Below are positions 51,133 to 58,848 of a DNA stretch of 64,000 nt, one piece after another (positions within the stretch are counted from its first letter, which is position 1; every line of letters starts with the position of its first letter). This DNA comes from CALFCX01 sp041650595 (GTDB taxonomy: Bacteria; Margulisbacteria; WOR-1; JAKLHX01). The notes below the pieces were generated by a model, which made no database searches, was not told where the DNA came from, and saw only the letters and a program-made list of their open reading frames with translations. The translations under genes and the position numbers were made by a program. Location of the stretch: positions 13,490-77,489 of the forward strand of contig JBAZKW010000009.1 in the NCBI GenBank assembly GCA_041650595.1, read 5' to 3'.

Positions 51133-53216
51133 TAGAACACCTCTTTTTTGAATACTTCCGGGGATCCGTTTTCTGTTCCTCCTTCGGGAATACTATCTCT
51201 TTCTTCAATGTCTTCAGACGGGACTTCTTTAGGCCCATGCACATTGCATTCTCTTTTTGGGGCTTTGCCGGGCCAGAACGTTCCCCATTTAATTTTGTTT
51301 GCCGGGCAGTAGCGATTTTTCAAAAGCCCGGAAGCAACGCAAATTTGTACTGATGCAGCGTTCTCCGGACCTGGAAATTCCTGTGCGGGAATATCTTTCA
51401 GTGTTTTTTGCATAAAATATTTCCAGATCCTGGGGCAGACTCCGACTTCGGCCACGCCTTTCATGGGCGCGTTATTGTCATTTCCCACCCAGACGCCGGC
51501 AACCAGCTGGGGCACAAAACCTATGAACCAAGCGTCTTTAAAATTGTCGGAAGTACCGGTCTTTGCAGCAGCGCTGCGGCCGATATTTGCTCTTACGCCT
51601 GTTCCGGAGGCAATAACGCCTTTCATCATCAAAACCATCATCGCGGCCGTGTCTTGGTCGATTACTCTGGTCGTAGAAGGCTTGTCCTCCTCAAGAATTT
51701 TACCGTTTTTGTCTGTCACTTTGAGTATCGAAAGTGTTTCGGATTTTTCTCCGCCGGTTGCCAGCACTCCGAAGGCGGAAACCATCTCGAGCAAAGAAAC
51801 ATCCGAAGTCCCGAGCGCCAGAGAAAGCGTCTGGCTCAGGTCCGAAGTTATCCCCATGCGCCTGGCCATGTTTACGGCATTGTCTATTCCGACTTTTTGC
51901 AAAAGCTTTATTGCGGGAATGTTCAGGGAATTTTCCAGGGCATATTGCAGGGTAACATTTCCGCGGAATTTTCTGTCAAAGTTCTTAGGTCTCCATTTTC
52001 CGTCGGGATGGTCCTGCGTGGGAAACACATCAAAAGTGATAGGAGCGTCCGAAAGTATATCACCGGGGGACATCCTTTTTTCCATAGCGGCTGTGTATAT
52101 AAAAGGCTTGAAAGAAGAGCCCGGAGAACGTTTTGACTGCGCCGCACGGTTGAACTCGCTCTTGTCAAAATCGGCACCTCCGACCATCGCAAGGATATGA
52201 CCGTTGTTAGGGGAGACCGCAAGCAAAGCGGTTTGCGAGAAATTATATTTTTTGCCTTCTTCCGATATGAATTTATTGACGGACTCCTCGGCATTTTTTT
52301 GTACAGGCATTAGCAGGGTTGTATATACTCTTAATCCGCCCTTGTAAACGATATTTGTGCCGTACTTTTGTACTAACTGGTTCACTACGAAGTTCGTAAA
52401 ATATGGGGCATTGAACTTATATTTATTGATTTTTCCCATTGAGATGGAGATCTTTTCGGCTTTTGCCGTGCGGGATTCCCTTTCGTTTATCATTCCCAGA
52501 CGAAGCATCTTATCAATGACCAAGTCCCTGCGCGAGGCCGCGAGCGCAAAATTCTTATAAGGAGAATATATTTCCGGAGCTCCTAAAAGTCCCGCCATCA
52601 TCGCGGCTTCCGAAAGTGTAAGGCCCTGCGCGTGTTTGCCGAAATACATCTGCGCAGCGGCATCGGCACCATAGGTGTTGTGTCCCCAGTAGACCTGGTT
52701 TAGATACATTTCAAGGATCTCTTCTTTTGTATAGCGCCGCTCGAGCTCAAGAGCATAGTACATTTCGTTGAGCTTGCGCTTAAAGGTCCTTTCCGTGGAA
52801 AGGAAAAGCGTTCTGGCCAGCTGCTGGGTTATTGTGCTGCCGCCCTGTACGACCTTTCCGCTGGTCAGGTTGGCAAATGCTGCTCTTGCCATTGATTTCA
52901 GGGATATTCCCTTATGGCTGAAAAAATCATTGTCTTCCGAGGCGATGACGGCTTTTATAAGATATGGCGATATTTGTGATGTCGGAACAGACATCCTTTT
53001 TTCACCGGCATGTATCGTTCCAAGTACTGTGCCGTCGGCCGAATAGATTATTGTGGATTCCGAAAGAGGGGATGATGCCCGCTCGATCATGTCGGAACCA
53101 TCAAGCATCTGTGCCAAAAGACCGGCGGCAGAAAACAGGCACACAAGGATGAATGCGATCAAAAGTATAAGCCAGCTTGGGCCCCATCCTTGGTTTTTAT
53201 CTTTTTCCTTTGCCAT
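51132..53216 (-). CDS. mrcA-like: Class A penicillin-binding protein (PBP1A-type)
   Basis: 694 residues. One anchor helix (about 13-34), a GT51 glycosyltransferase domain (about 60-230; EDNDFFSHKGIS, GGSTITQQLARTLF, KEILEMYLNQVYWG) and a transpeptidase domain with SPGSSFKPFIY (SxxK), ENSLNIP (SxN) and KTGTSDNFKDAWFIGF (KTG). It polymerises and crosslinks peptidoglycan. The acidic C-terminal 40 residues are unstructured. An extended -10 box lies 9 bases before its ATG, divergent from aroQ. The length is somewhat below E. coli PBP1A. Confidence 0.95.
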   Translation of the reverse strand: MAKEKDKNQGWGPSWLILLIAFILVCLFSAAGLLAQMLDGSDMIERASSPLSESTIIYSADGTVLGTIHAGEKRMSVPTSQISPYLIKAVIASEDNDFFSHKGISLKSMARAAFANLTSGKVVQGGSTITQQLARTLFLSTERTFKRKLNEMYYALELERRYTKEEILEMYLNQVYWGHNTYGADAAAQMYFGKHAQGLTLSEAAMMAGLLGAPEIYSPYKNFALAASRRDLVIDKMLRLGMINERESRTAKAEKISISMGKINKYKFNAPYFTNFVVNQLVQKYGTNIVYKGGLRVYTTLLMPVQKNAEESVNKFISEEGKKYNFSQTALLAVSPNNGHILAMVGGADFDKSEFNRAAQSKRSPGSSFKPFIYTAAMEKRMSPGDILSDAPITFDVFPTQDHPDGKWRPKNFDRKFRGNVTLQYALENSLNIPAIKLLQKVGIDNAVNMARRMGITSDLSQTLSLALGTSDVSLLEMVSAFGVLATGGEKSETLSILKVTDKNGKILEEDKPSTTRVIDQDTAAMMVLMMKGVIASGTGVRANIGRSAAAKTGTSDNFKDAWFIGFVPQLVAGVWVGNDNNAPMKGVAEVGVCPRIWKYFMQKTLKDIPAQEFPGPENAASVQICVASGLLKNRYCPANKIKWGTFWPGKAPKRECNVHGPKEVPSEDIEERDSIPEGGTENGSPEVFKKEVF

Positions 53217-53225
53217 TGATTAATA

Positions 53226-53234
53226 ATTATAACA
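53226..53234 (-). promoter_or_regulatory. Extended -10 box of the PBP1A gene
   Basis: Minus-strand TGTTATAAT (TG-n-TATAAT) ends at 53226, 9 bases before the ATG at 53216. There is no Shine-Dalgarno sequence, so the mRNA leader would be 0-3 bases. Confidence 0.6.
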
Positions 53235-53243
53235 TCAAAACTG

Positions 53244-53252
53244 TGCTACAAT
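53244..53252 (+). promoter_or_regulatory. Extended -10 promoter of aroQ
   Basis: TGCTACAAT at 53244-53252, back to back with the PBP1A box. The ATG at 53279 has GGGGGAGG upstream, so this mRNA has a normal short leader. Confidence 0.55.
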
Positions 53253-53278
53253 TTTCCTAAGTAATGGGGGAGGTCAAT

Positions 53279-53710
53279 ATGAAGAAAATCCTTGTGATCC
53301 ACGGTCCTAATCTGAACCTATTGGGAGACAGAGAGAACAGCATATACGGCGATACCACCCTTGAAGACATAAATAAAGAGATCCAAGTGCTTGCAAAAGA
53401 ACTTGGTTTAGAGATCGGCTTTTTTCAAAGCAATGTGGAAGGCGAGATAGTAAATGCGGTCCAAAAGGCCAAAGGGGTTTACGGCGTTCTGATAATAAAT
53501 CCGGGCGGATATACCCATTACAGTGTCGCTATAAGAGACGCAATAAGCGCTGTTCAAATACCTGCTATCGAGGTGCATCTTTCCAATATTCACTCAAGAG
53601 AAGAGTTTAGACAAAAGTCGGTGATCGCGCCGGTAGCCAAAGGACAGATAATGGGGTTCGGGAAAGAAAGCTACTTTTTGGCCGTGCGCGCGGCTGCCTC
53701 TCTTTGCTAA
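53279..53710 (+). CDS. aroQ: Type II 3-dehydroquinate dehydratase
   Basis: 143 residues from the ATG at 53279 (GGGGGAGG 7-14 bases upstream); an in-frame ATG at 53264 would add five residues. The motifs of the dodecameric type II enzyme are intact: GPNLNLLGDRE, the flexible-loop Tyr in YGDTTLE, INPGGYTHYSVAIRDA and EVHLSNIHSREEFR. It makes 3-dehydroshikimate in the shikimate pathway, upstream of TrpE encoded further along. It overlaps the M24 peptidase gene only if the TTG start of the latter is used. Confidence 0.94.
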   Translation: MKKILVIHGPNLNLLGDRENSIYGDTTLEDINKEIQVLAKELGLEIGFFQSNVEGEIVNAVQKAKGVYGVLIINPGGYTHYSVAIRDAISAVQIPAIEVHLSNIHSREEFRQKSVIAPVAKGQIMGFGKESYFLAVRAAASLC

Positions 53711-53715
53711 AGCAA

Positions 53716-54411
53716 ATGAATTCCAAAAAAATTTCAAGGATCCGTTCTGCTGCGAAAATAGCGTCCTCTTTGATCGAAGATGTCCGCCTTTTTATCAGGC
53801 CTGGCCTGCGCGAATGTGATATTTCGTCGTTCATCAGAAAAAGGATAAAGTTTTACGGTGCGGACGGTGAATCGTTCAAGACCATTGTGGCCGCCGGAAA
53901 AAGGTCCGCTATGCCCCACGGGTATGCTACTAAAAACAGGATACGAAAGAATGATGTTGTTATGGTGGATTGCGGGGTTAAATACAAAGGCGTTTGTTCG
54001 GATATTACAAGAATGATATTTATTGGTGATGGAGGGGCGGGTTTCAAAACAAAGAATGCCAATATCTCCAAGATATACAATATAGTCAAATCCGCCCAAA
54101 CAAAAGCTATTCGTCTTGTCCGTTCGGGGGTCTCTGTTAGGAAAATAGACCTGGCCGTAAGAAAAGAATTCAAAAAATACGGGTTGGAAAAATATTTTCC
54201 GCACTCCACAGGCCACGGTATATGCGAGTTCGTCCACGAAGAACCAAAAATCTACCATAAAAAGAGTGATATATTAGAGGCGGGAACGGTGATAACAATA
54301 GAGCCGGGACTTTACTTTCCGAATTTGAAAAAACCGTTCGGTATGCGTGTAGAGGATATGGTCCTCGTAAAAAAGAACGGTTGCGAAATATTGACGACTG
54401 CGGGAAAATAA
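53716..54411 (+). CDS. M24-family metallopeptidase, catalytic domain only (Xaa-Pro aminopeptidase-like)
   Basis: 231 residues from the ATG at 53716; a TTG at 53704 inside aroQ is the alternative. The five metal ligands of the pita-bread fold are seen: Asp in VMVDCGV, Asp in SDITR, His in STGHGI, Glu in TIEPG and Glu in RVEDM, plus the HEEPKI motif typical of Xaa-Pro aminopeptidases. The N-terminal creatinase-like domain of full Xaa-Pro aminopeptidases is missing, giving the size of a methionine aminopeptidase. Substrate specificity is therefore uncertain. It lies between aroQ and ispD. Confidence 0.85.
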   Translation: MNSKKISRIRSAAKIASSLIEDVRLFIRPGLRECDISSFIRKRIKFYGADGESFKTIVAAGKRSAMPHGYATKNRIRKNDVVMVDCGVKYKGVCSDITRMIFIGDGGAGFKTKNANISKIYNIVKSAQTKAIRLVRSGVSVRKIDLAVRKEFKKYGLEKYFPHSTGHGICEFVHEEPKIYHKKSDILEAGTVITIEPGLYFPNLKKPFGMRVEDMVLVKKNGCEILTTAGK

Positions 54412-54429
54412 GAACGATGTAGTGGGCGG

Positions 54430-54461
54430 CCTGCCTGCCGGCGAGGCAGGGTTTTAAACCC
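54430..54461. repeat. CCTGCC hairpin and GGGTTT palindrome before ispD
   Basis: CCTGCCT (54430-54436) pairs with AGGCAGG (54444-54450), and GGGTTT (54449-54454) with AAACCC (54456-54461). The first arm is the same repeat family as at 33658. Confidence 0.65.
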
Positions 54462-54482
54462 GCCCGTACGCGGAGAATATCA

Positions 54483-55172
54483 ATGAAAATATCAGTAGTT
54501 ATAGCAGGCGGCGGTAGCGGCAAGAGGATGCAGTCGCACGAAAATAAATTATTTATTGAAATAGGCGGCACTGCAATACTTGCGATGACGACTGCTGTTT
54601 TTGAGTCTACAGAGATAGTAGACGAAATAATAATCACGGTGCCCGCGGATGAGATCGAACGGACAAAAGCCCTGATGAGGCAGCATTCATTCAAAAAAGT
54701 TGCTCATGTTGTTGCCGGCGGACATACAAGGCAGGCTTCGGTCTTTAACGGACTTCAAAAAATATCGACGGACACAAATATCGTTGTCATACATGACGGG
54801 GCGCGGCCTTTTGTCACAAAGGAGATCATAATAACGGCAGTAAACGAAATAAAGATCTGTAAAGCTGTTGTTGTTGGAATGCCTGTTAAAGACACAATAA
54901 AGGCCGTAAACGAAGGCGGCTTTGTCACGAATACTCTGGACAGAAATTTATTGTGGCAGGCGCAAACACCTCAGGTGTTTGACGCGGCACTAATAAAAAA
55001 AGCCCACAGTCGCGCTCAAAAGATCGGATTGACGGCTACTGACGACTCTCATCTGGTTGAACGGCTGGGAGAAAGCGTAAAAATGATACAAGGCTCCTAC
55101 AAGAACATAAAGATAACAACTCCTGATGATATAAAAACTGCGGAGGCGATATTGCTATCAAAGAAACATTAA
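54483..55172 (+). CDS. ispD: 2-C-methyl-D-erythritol 4-phosphate cytidylyltransferase
   Basis: 229 residues. The nucleotide-binding loop AGGGSGKRM is near residue 8, followed by KLFIEIGG-type segment, HDGARPFV and the CTP-binding TDDSHLVERLG (the conserved Asp and Ser). It makes CDP-methylerythritol in the MEP isoprenoid pathway. The downstream TSUP gene begins inside its last codons. The hairpin region in front of it is the only break in this part of the operon. Confidence 0.94.
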   Translation: MKISVVIAGGGSGKRMQSHENKLFIEIGGTAILAMTTAVFESTEIVDEIIITVPADEIERTKALMRQHSFKKVAHVVAGGHTRQASVFNGLQKISTDTNIVVIHDGARPFVTKEIIITAVNEIKICKAVVVGMPVKDTIKAVNEGGFVTNTLDRNLLWQAQTPQVFDAALIKKAHSRAQKIGLTATDDSHLVERLGESVKMIQGSYKNIKITTPDDIKTAEAILLSKKH

Positions 55173-55498
55173 TTGGTCTTGTAGCGGGATTTGTAAGCGG
55201 CCTGGTCGGTCTGGGCGGAGGTATTGTACTTGTTCCCGCTCTGGTATATTTGCTGGGAATGAGCCAGCACAAAGCGCAGGGGACTTCTCTTGCAGTTATA
55301 ATTCCGACAGCGCTTGCCGGGACTTTTTACTACGGTTTTAGCGGACATATAGATCCGAACGTAGCAGTCTGGGTAGCTTTGGGCGGAACAGCCGGAGCTT
55401 ATATGGGGAGCTTTGCCGCGGGAAGAATTTCCGAGAAAAACCTCAAAACCATATATGCTGTTTTTCTTTTGCTGGTCGGCATCAAAATGTTCTTTTAA
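55151..55498 (+). CDS. Half-size TSUP (TauE/SafE) transporter, first of a pair, unusual start codon
   Basis: About 116 residues and four membrane helices. The family motif GLVAGFVSGLVGLGGGIVLVP lies at the N-terminus in this frame, but no ATG, GTG or TTG precedes it; the first such codon (TTG at 55250) would remove it. A GGAGG at 55142-55146 lies 4 bases before an ATT codon (55151) and 10 before ATC (55157), so I take ATT as the start. Normal TSUP proteins are about 250 residues; this one and the next appear to be the two halves. It overlaps ispD by 22 bases. Confidence 0.7.
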   Translation: MAIKETLIGLVAGFVSGLVGLGGGIVLVPALVYLLGMSQHKAQGTSLAVIIPTALAGTFYYGFSGHIDPNVAVWVALGGTAGAYMGSFAAGRISEKNLKTIYAVFLLLVGIKMFF

Positions 55499-55513
55499 TA
55501 AAAAGGAGATCAA

Positions 55514-55894
55514 ATGCCTGCGCAACTTTTGGGAGCGATAATTTTGACCGGGTTCGGTGCCGGATTGCTGAGCGGACTTATGGGGGTGGGCGGCGGAACC
55601 ATAACCATACCCGCTCTGGTATTCCTGCTCGGAATATCACAGCATTCCGCGCAGGGGATTTCCTTAGCGATAATAATCCCCACCGCAATAATGGGGGCAT
55701 ATGGATACTTTATGAAGGGGTATGTGGATGTTAACAGAGTTGTTTTCATTTCGTGCGGAGCTGTTGCCGGCGCGCTTCTTGGTTCCTTTTCCGCTTGCAG
55801 GATATCTTCTTGTAATTTGAAGCAGATCTTCGGCGTTTTTGTTATAATTATCGCAATAAAGGTGATCGCGGATGTATTTTCCCGAAAAAAGTGA
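55514..55894 (+). CDS. Half-size TSUP (TauE/SafE) transporter, second of a pair
   Basis: 126 residues and about four membrane helices. The N-terminus has GAGLLSGLMGVGGGTITIPALV, nearly the same as in the gene before it, and the Gly/Ser-rich loop ISQHSAQGISLAIIIPTA matches too. The family exports or imports sulfur-containing anions such as sulfite or sulfoacetate. AAAAGGAG precedes its ATG. It overlaps trpE by 23 bases. The two halves probably assemble into one transporter. Confidence 0.82.
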   Translation: MPAQLLGAIILTGFGAGLLSGLMGVGGGTITIPALVFLLGISQHSAQGISLAIIIPTAIMGAYGYFMKGYVDVNRVVFISCGAVAGALLGSFSACRISSCNLKQIFGVFVIIIAIKVIADVFSRKK

Positions 55895-57353
55895 GTTCGT
55901 AAAACTTTCAAAGCAGGGCAGTCTGATCCCTGTTTACAGGGAGATCATTGCCGATACCGAAACCCCCGTGTCCGCTTTTTCAAAGATACGCGGCCGTTAT
56001 TCGTTCCTTCTTGAGAGCGTCGAAGGCGGCGAAAACCTTGCGAGATATTCTTTTTTGGGATGCGATCCGTATGTCGTCTTCTCAAGTAAGGGCGATAATA
56101 TTTCCGTTTCAAAAGTATCAAACGGGAAGATATCAAAGACCGAAAAGTCAAAAGGAAATCCTTTTGACCGTCTTGAAAAGCTTTTGTCGCAGTACAAATC
56201 CGTGAAGGTCGAAAATCTTCCAAGATTCCACGGCGGTGCGGTCGGATATGCGGGTTATGATATGGTGAGGTTTATTGAGAATATTCCCGATAAAAATCCT
56301 GATGACCTGAAACTTCCGGACTGCCAGTTCCTGCTGACCGACACGCTGCTGGTGTTCGACCACGTAAAACATAAGATATTGGTCGTTTCAAACGCGCGGA
56401 TCGAGGGTGATGCGGGAGCGGCATATGAAGAAGCCGTAAAAAAAATAGACAAACTGGTGCGCAAGCTTCGCAAGAGATCAAATTTAAAAGCGATCGAGCC
56501 GGATATGTCCTTGAAAGCAAAATCGGCCAAAATAACTTCTAATATGTCCAAGAAAGAATTCGAAGATGCCGTGATCAAAGCGAAAGAATATATCAGGAAC
56601 GGAGACATCATTCAGGTCGTTCCGTCCCAGAGGTTCAAAACCAGGCTCAATGTTTCGGATTTTGATGTCTATAGGGCTCTGCGCACGATCAATCCTTCCC
56701 CTTATATGTATTATTTCTGTCTCGACGACCTCAGGATCGTCGGGACCTCTCCCGAGATAATGGTGCGGCTGGAAGATTCTGTTGCTTCGATCCGTCCCAT
56801 TGCCGGTACAAGGCCGAGGGGAAGCAGCGCAAAAGAAGACGGCCTGCTTGAAAAAGAGCTGCTTGTCGATGAAAAAGAGAAAGCGGAGCATATCATGCTC
56901 GTCGATCTTGCGAGGAACGATCTCGGCCGAGTTTGCAAAAATGGCACGGTCAAGGTCGATAATCTCATGTCCGTAGAAAAATATTCCCACGTAATGCACA
57001 TCGTCTCAAATGTAACTGGCCTTCTTGATAAAGAAAAGAACGCTTTCGATCTTTTTAAGGCATGCTTTCCCGCGGGGACCGTATCAGGAGCTCCGAAAAT
57101 AAGGGCGATGGAGATCATAGATGAGCTTGAAAAGGTGAAACGGGGGCCTTATGCCGGGGCAGTCGGGTATTTTGATTTTGCGGGAAATCTTGACACCTGC
57201 ATAACGATCAGGACGATCGTTGTCAAAGGTAAAACCGCCTACATACAGGCGGGCGGCGGAGTTGTGGCGGATTCAATCCCGGAAAATGAATATTTTGAAA
57301 GCTGCAACAAGGCCAAAGCGATGCTTAAAGCCATAGAAATGGTCAGTAAATGA
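55872..57353 (+). CDS. trpE: Anthranilate synthase component I
   Basis: 493 residues. LLES, the tryptophan feedback-binding motif, is near residue 38, and the catalytic chorismate-binding region is intact: QVVPSQRF, PYMYYF, GTSPE, the RPIAGTRPRG region, and GAPKIRAME near the C-terminus. With trpG it makes anthranilate from chorismate. No glutaminase (trpG) or other trp gene is adjacent. It overlaps the second TSUP gene and is coupled to rodA by ATGA. The PabB alternative is less likely because of LLES and the length. Confidence 0.93.
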   Translation: MYFPEKSEFVKLSKQGSLIPVYREIIADTETPVSAFSKIRGRYSFLLESVEGGENLARYSFLGCDPYVVFSSKGDNISVSKVSNGKISKTEKSKGNPFDRLEKLLSQYKSVKVENLPRFHGGAVGYAGYDMVRFIENIPDKNPDDLKLPDCQFLLTDTLLVFDHVKHKILVVSNARIEGDAGAAYEEAVKKIDKLVRKLRKRSNLKAIEPDMSLKAKSAKITSNMSKKEFEDAVIKAKEYIRNGDIIQVVPSQRFKTRLNVSDFDVYRALRTINPSPYMYYFCLDDLRIVGTSPEIMVRLEDSVASIRPIAGTRPRGSSAKEDGLLEKELLVDEKEKAEHIMLVDLARNDLGRVCKNGTVKVDNLMSVEKYSHVMHIVSNVTGLLDKEKNAFDLFKACFPAGTVSGAPKIRAMEIIDELEKVKRGPYAGAVGYFDFAGNLDTCITIRTIVVKGKTAYIQAGGGVVADSIPENEYFESCNKAKAMLKAIEMVSK

Positions 57354-58609
57354 TAAATTTCCGGCTTTTAAAGAATTCGGACATGGCTCTGTGGATTTGC
57401 GCGGGGCTGCTTATACTCATAGGTTTTTTATCGATCTATTCTTCCACTTTTGCGATGCTGTCGAGAAAAGCCGCTTTGGCGGCGGGTGCGGGAATAGATC
57501 CGCTTTTGTTCGTAAAAAGGCATTTTGTTTCTTTTCTTATGGGCGCTGCGGGGCTGTGCTTTTTCTGTTATATGGATTACAATAATCTGAAAAAAGCTGC
57601 TTGGCCGCTATATGGTCTTATGCTTTTTCTTTTGCTGATAGTTCTTGCCGCGGGCTTTGAGTCTTATGGCGCGCAAAGATGGCTGGGTATAGGCCCTTTT
57701 TCTTTTCAGCCATCAGAGATCTCAAAACTTATTCTTATCATCGCGCTCGCAAAATATTTTGAGGATAAAAAAGGGATAAGGCATATTACTGAGCTTGTCC
57801 CCGCAGTGCTTATAATGGGACTTCCTTTTTTGCTGATCTTTAAACAGCCCGATCTGGGAACAGCACTTGTTTTTATAGCGATCACAGTTGGGATGATCAT
57901 TTGGGTCCAGGATAATCCGATGATCCTTTTGCTGATGGCGACCCCGATCATGAGTGCGCTCCTAAGCTTTCATTTAAGTATTTGGGCCATCTTTTTTATC
58001 ATTACGGCCGGTTTGCTCTTATTCGGTAAGGCGAGGATCCAGGAATGGATCGCGATCTTGGGCGCAAATGTTTTAACAGTCCTCGCTGTTCCTTTTATTT
58101 GGGGGATGCTCAGAGATTACCAAAAACAGCGGCTGGTTACTTTTTTGGATCCGTCCGCTGATCCGTTCGGGGCGGGCTACCACACGATCCAGTCGCTTAT
58201 CGCAATAGGTTCGGGAGGCCTTTTCGGCCGCGGCTTTCTTATGGGAACGCAGACACAGCTGCAGTTCATTCCTCAGCAGTGGACCGATTTTATCTTTTCG
58301 GTGATAGGAGAAGAATTCGGCTTTGTCGGAGCGATGGTCGTGATCATTCTGTTCGGGGTAATGATATGGAGGGCGATGCATATAGCTATGAATGCCGGAG
58401 ATTTTTACGGAAGCATTTTAGCGGTTGGTATAGCTTTTATGATGCTTTTTCATTTTGGGATCAACATTGCCATGACTCTGGGGATCGCTCCGGTGGTCGG
58501 GATCCCTTTGCCTTTCATAAGTTTTGGAGGCACATCGCTTATCATAAACATGTGTGCGATCGGCATTTTACAGAGCATCGCGATGAGAAGGGAGAAGTTG
58601 TTCTTTTGA
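57350..58609 (+). CDS. rodA: Rod-shape SEDS peptidoglycan glycosyltransferase
   Basis: 419 residues and ten membrane helices of the SEDS family. RodA/FtsW motifs are FQPSEISKLILIIALA (with the catalytic-loop Pro-Ser-Glu), PDLGTALVFIAI, GRGFLMGTQTQLQFIPQQWTDFIFSV-type loop, and GIPLPFISFGGTS near the end. It polymerises lipid II during elongation. It pairs with a class B PBP normally encoded nearby, but only PBP1A is seen in this window. It overlaps trpE by 4 bases and the DUF3006 gene by 4. Confidence 0.93.
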   Translation: MINFRLLKNSDMALWICAGLLILIGFLSIYSSTFAMLSRKAALAAGAGIDPLLFVKRHFVSFLMGAAGLCFFCYMDYNNLKKAAWPLYGLMLFLLLIVLAAGFESYGAQRWLGIGPFSFQPSEISKLILIIALAKYFEDKKGIRHITELVPAVLIMGLPFLLIFKQPDLGTALVFIAITVGMIIWVQDNPMILLLMATPIMSALLSFHLSIWAIFFIITAGLLLFGKARIQEWIAILGANVLTVLAVPFIWGMLRDYQKQRLVTFLDPSADPFGAGYHTIQSLIAIGSGGLFGRGFLMGTQTQLQFIPQQWTDFIFSVIGEEFGFVGAMVVIILFGVMIWRAMHIAMNAGDFYGSILAVGIAFMMLFHFGINIAMTLGIAPVVGIPLPFISFGGTSLIINMCAIGILQSIAMRREKLFF

Positions 58610-58848
58610 AAAAAACACATCAGGGCGTCATTGACCGCTTCGAAGGCGAATATGCCGTAGTCCTTGTCGGGCCGGAGCAGGATGAAAAGATCGATATTCC
58701 CCGGTCGCTTTTACCGGAAGAAGCGGAAGAAGGGTCTCTTGTTTCGTTGTCAATAAGCGTAAAAAAGAATAAAACCGCACAAGCCAAAAAAGAAGTCGCG
58801 GATATGATAGCGAAACTATCCTCGACGGACCGATCATGGAAAAAATAA
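58606..58848 (+). CDS. DUF3006 protein with TTG start
   Basis: 80 residues. The start is TTG at 58606, overlapping the rodA stop (TTGA), with GGAGAAG 10 bases upstream. The DUF3006 pattern is clear: GVIDRFEGEYAVVLVG, then DIPRSLLPEEAEEGSLVSL. The family is a small beta-barrel of unknown function often encoded next to MBL-fold proteins in Firmicutes. It overlaps the next gene by 13 bases, so the trpE-rodA-DUF3006-lhgO genes are read as one unit. Confidence 0.82.
   Translation: MKKTHQGVIDRFEGEYAVVLVGPEQDEKIDIPRSLLPEEAEEGSLVSLSISVKKNKTAQAKKEVADMIAKLSSTDRSWKK

Noticed and set aside
58279..58848. 189-residue open frame covering the end of rodA and DUF3006
   Set aside because: Its first 109 residues are the shadow of rodA; the real gene starts at the TTG at 58606.
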